A stretch of DNA of 64,000 nucleotides from Halobacteriovoraceae bacterium. GTDB taxonomy: Bacteria > Bdellovibrionota > Bacteriovoracia > Bacteriovoracales > Bacteriovoracaceae. The position numbers were made by a program, and so were the translations under genes. Below the pieces are notes generated by a model that was not told the DNA's origin, did not search any database, and was given only the letters and a program-made list of their open reading frames with translations. Where the stretch lies: assembly GCA_002713145.1 (NCBI GenBank), contig PAVS01000005.1:219048-283047 (forward strand). Direction: 5' to 3'. Shown one piece after another: positions 61,795-64,000 of this stretch; position 1 is the stretch's first letter; every line of letters starts with the position of its first letter.

Positions 61795-63843
61795 ATGACA
61801 AAAATCATTATTCCTATCTGCTTATTATTTAGTTTCTGTGCTTGGAGTCTTTCAGAAGATTCAAGGCTTCCTGATATCGATGAGCGCTTTAGAAAAAGAG
61901 TTGATTTTTGGAAAAAGGTGTACACGGAAATTGATTCTAAGTCAGCTTTTATTCACGATAAAGAAGACCTCACGATTATCTATAAAAAAGTAAAACTCAA
62001 GGCCAATAATTATAGACAACGTTCACGAAGCGCTTATAAGGAAGTTAAAAAAGTCAGAAGACTGCTAAGAAGTATTTACAAAAAGCGCATGAAAAATTTA
62101 ACTCAAGCTGAAAAAGAAATAGTTAAGATAGCTGGGCTCAAAACTGCAACGGATGCAAGACGAGCGATTAATCGAGTCCGTTCCCAATACGGACTTAAAG
62201 ATAATTATTTTATCGGGCTGAAACGCTCGCATCGCTACCTGGATTATATCAAAAAAGTTTTTGCTCAATACAATCTTCCTAAAGAACTTATTTATCTTCC
62301 TCACGTAGAAAGCTCGTTTAACTACCGAGCGTATTCAAAAGTTGGAGCGGCCGGAATCTGGCAATTCATGAGAAGTACGGGACGTATGTTTGGACTTAAA
62401 TTCACCTATGTTATAGATGAAAGGAGAGATCCATTTAAAGCGACCGTCGCTGCTGCAAAACTTTTAAGATCCAATTATGACCGAATTAAAAATTGGCCTT
62501 TGGCCATCACCGGTTATAACCATGGTATACGCTCCATGGAAAGAGCTCTTAAAAAAGTCGGCTCAGGAGAGATTGCTGACATTATCGAAAAATATGATGG
62601 CAGAAGATTTGGCTTTGCCTCTAAAAACTTCTACGCTACCTTTATTGCGACAGTTGAGATTTCTCAAGACCCCAGTCGGTATTTTCCAGAGTTCAAAAAA
62701 CCTGAGCCCTTTACCTACTCTTCAATTCCACTTCCAAAATCACTGACTGTGAAACAAATCTTAAAAGCAACGAGGCTTAATCCAAATGATTTGAAACTCT
62801 ACAACCCTGCCATTCGAAGTATTGCTTATCGTACTTCACTCCAAATTCCAAAAGGTTATGATTTACAGCTTCCCTCAATCGGTGAAGAAGAGAAAAAGAA
62901 TTTACTCGCGAAACTTGAAGCTCTCGAGAGCTTCACAGCTGGAATGAGAACAGCTGCTGTTCATAAAATTAGAAAGGGTGATAATTTATATATTGTTTCT
63001 AAAATGTATCAAGTCCCTATGCATGACATCATCGTGTTTAATCAAATAGCGAACCCCTCACGCATCTATCCCGGTATGAAAATCAAAATACCAGGCAGTC
63101 AAGATATGAAAAAGCTCAAAGCTGCGGAGCCTAAAGTCGCAAAGGTTGAGCCTCAAATAAAACCAGCACCTGTAAAAAAGGTTAAAACGCCTCCTGCCTC
63201 AAGCGAAGAAACAGAACTTAGGAAAGAAAAAGAACCAGGTACCATGGCCAAAGTCGGGCCAAAGATCTCATGGTTTGAGAAATTATTTAAGTCAGATGAA
63301 GAAATCATAGCTGAAACTCCCATTGAAAAAGTGGAAGCTGCAGAAGCCGAAGAAGAAAGTCAGTCAGTTGAAAAAGCAAGTAAGCTTGTTAGTTTAGATA
63401 ACTATCATCTTGATATTAAAAATTTATCTGAAGATTTGTATGAAATTCAAATTGAAACTGACGAAACTCTCGGTCATTACGCTGACTGGGCGGTGATTCG
63501 AATTTCAAATATCCGACGTGACAATAGGTTGAATACCAGAAGTATCATCCGTCCTGGACAAGAACTGAAGTTACGATTGACTCCTGAGCAATACCAAGCC
63601 TTTGTTTCAAAAAGAGCTGAATACCATATGTCTATTCAAGAAGATTTTTATCAGGCCTATCGAGTGACTGGAACGACACCTTATCGTGTCAGAAGAGGAG
63701 ACACTCTCAATCAGATTTTACAGGTTAATGAAGTGCCGATGTGGTTGTTTCGCAAGTATCAAGATGAGAAATTTAAAATCACTAACGATTTGATTGTTGG
63801 GCAAAACCTTACTGTTCCTACCATTCAAATTATTAATGAATGA
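61795..63843 (+). CDS. mltD: Lytic transglycosylase with LysM domains, MltD type
   Basis: 682 residues. A signal peptide (about 1-19) and a helical region precede the SLT domain: E172 in LPHVESSFNYRAYSKVGAAGIWQFM is the catalytic glutamate, followed by AITGYNHGIRSM. One LysM is at about 393-434 (HKIRKGDNLYIVSKMYQVP) and a second at about 625-680 (YRVRRGDTLNQIL). The linker between is Lys/Pro/Glu-rich. Cleaves peptidoglycan in the periplasm. Ends two bases before an IS end repeat. Confidence 0.92.
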   Translation: MTKIIIPICLLFSFCAWSLSEDSRLPDIDERFRKRVDFWKKVYTEIDSKSAFIHDKEDLTIIYKKVKLKANNYRQRSRSAYKEVKKVRRLLRSIYKKRMKNLTQAEKEIVKIAGLKTATDARRAINRVRSQYGLKDNYFIGLKRSHRYLDYIKKVFAQYNLPKELIYLPHVESSFNYRAYSKVGAAGIWQFMRSTGRMFGLKFTYVIDERRDPFKATVAAAKLLRSNYDRIKNWPLAITGYNHGIRSMERALKKVGSGEIADIIEKYDGRRFGFASKNFYATFIATVEISQDPSRYFPEFKKPEPFTYSSIPLPKSLTVKQILKATRLNPNDLKLYNPAIRSIAYRTSLQIPKGYDLQLPSIGEEEKKNLLAKLEALESFTAGMRTAAVHKIRKGDNLYIVSKMYQVPMHDIIVFNQIANPSRIYPGMKIKIPGSQDMKKLKAAEPKVAKVEPQIKPAPVKKVKTPPASSEETELRKEKEPGTMAKVGPKISWFEKLFKSDEEIIAETPIEKVEAAEAEEESQSVEKASKLVSLDNYHLDIKNLSEDLYEIQIETDETLGHYADWAVIRISNIRRDNRLNTRSIIRPGQELKLRLTPEQYQAFVSKRAEYHMSIQEDFYQAYRVTGTTPYRVRRGDTLNQILQVNEVPMWLFRKYQDEKFKITNDLIVGQNLTVPTIQIINE

Positions 63844-63844
63844 T

Positions 63845-63859
63845 AAACCGACCGACTAG
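63845..63859. repeat. IS end repeat, copy 2
   Basis: AAACCGACCGACTAG, one base different from 30910-30924. It lies just after the mltD stop and 50 bases beyond the stop of the partial transposase to the right. Confidence 0.55.
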
Positions 63860-63909
63860 TGTGGTGACTAAACTTTCTGAAGATGTCTTAAAATATTCAA
63901 TATTAATTT

Positions 63910-64000
63910 TTAAATAAGCTTAGTATTATGAAACTTCATGTAAAGATCAAGATGGAGTTGTAATTTTTCAATAGATTGAGTAACACACCAGCTTTTTCTA
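63910..64000 (-). CDS. IS1-like transposase, C-terminal end (cut by window edge)
   Basis: Translated by hand: RKSWCVTQSIEKLQLHLDLY and then MKFHNTKLI to the stop, read from the right edge. It aligns with the end of the transposase at 30921-31802 (WCTTQDPVRLKGHLEIF) and has the typical C-terminus of that family. This is a second, diverged copy that enters from beyond the window. Whether it is whole cannot be seen. Confidence 0.72.
   Translation of the reverse strand, partial: RKSWCVTQSIEKLQLHLDLYMKFHNTKLI

Noticed and set aside
1-64000. tRNA, rRNA or CRISPR array
   Set aside because: No tRNA T-loop with matching arms, no rRNA segment and no regularly spaced direct repeats were found on reading.

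Overview
The window looks like a chromosome segment from a Gram-negative, AT-rich bacterium (GC not calculated, roughly high thirties percent). The closest fit is a Bacteriovorax/Halobacteriovorax/Bdellovibrio-like member of the Bdellovibrionota. This is inferred from the many secreted and outer-membrane hypotheticals, the lipoproteins, and the genes for using nucleic-acid building blocks; no rRNA or other definitive marker is present. There are 61 supported protein genes, no tRNA, rRNA or CRISPR array, and few long gaps.

Layout. 1-693: start of asd, running off the left edge and absent from the ORF track because it has no stop in the window. 786-9466: a lysine riboswitch followed by a tightly packed operon lysC-dapB-dapA-dapD-lysA-M14 hydrolase-aminotransferase-adenosine deaminase. 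With asd this covers most of the succinylase lysine/DAP pathway; dapF and a classical dapE are not seen, and the M14 hydrolase is the candidate desuccinylase. 9453-14613: small DUF genes, a secreted MsrAB, an orphan sensor kinase, endonuclease I and a MipA-like porin. 14594-19731: a five-gene minus-strand operon (MMSDH, RibA-like Urc1, DUF1688/Urc4, uracil phosphoribosyltransferase, outer-membrane protein) that fits the URC route of uracil breakdown. 19818-30908: Gre-like factor, Uup, and a run of secreted, lipoprotein and membrane hypotheticals with an APC-UspA transporter. 30910-31936: an IS1-like element. 32043-40403: a giant secreted coiled-coil protein, methyltransferases, a GYF-PilZ protein and a lipoprotein subtilase. 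40524-45937: xanthine dehydrogenase genes facing a membrane protein. 46691-50930: two HEXXH metallopeptidase-like exported proteins. 50966-54716: a DUF4956/HlyD-propeller/TolC-like set. 55253-63843: secreted proteins, fructosamine-kinase-like protein, L25, Hsp20, a sodium/solute symporter with a tiny membrane partner, and MltD. 63910-64000: the tail of a second IS1-like transposase.

How the genes fit together. Adenosine deaminase, xanthine dehydrogenase, the URC set and endonuclease I together suggest an organism that takes apart nucleic acids and reuses or oxidises the bases, which suits a predator but does not prove that lifestyle. The best candidates for undescribed biology are the DUF4956/HlyD-propeller/TolC-like operon, the riboswitch-led lysine operon with a replacement desuccinylase, and the URC operon with its own outer-membrane protein. 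Several genes have a -10-like hexamer only 6-7 bases before the ATG and no Shine-Dalgarno sequence, so leaderless mRNAs may be common here.
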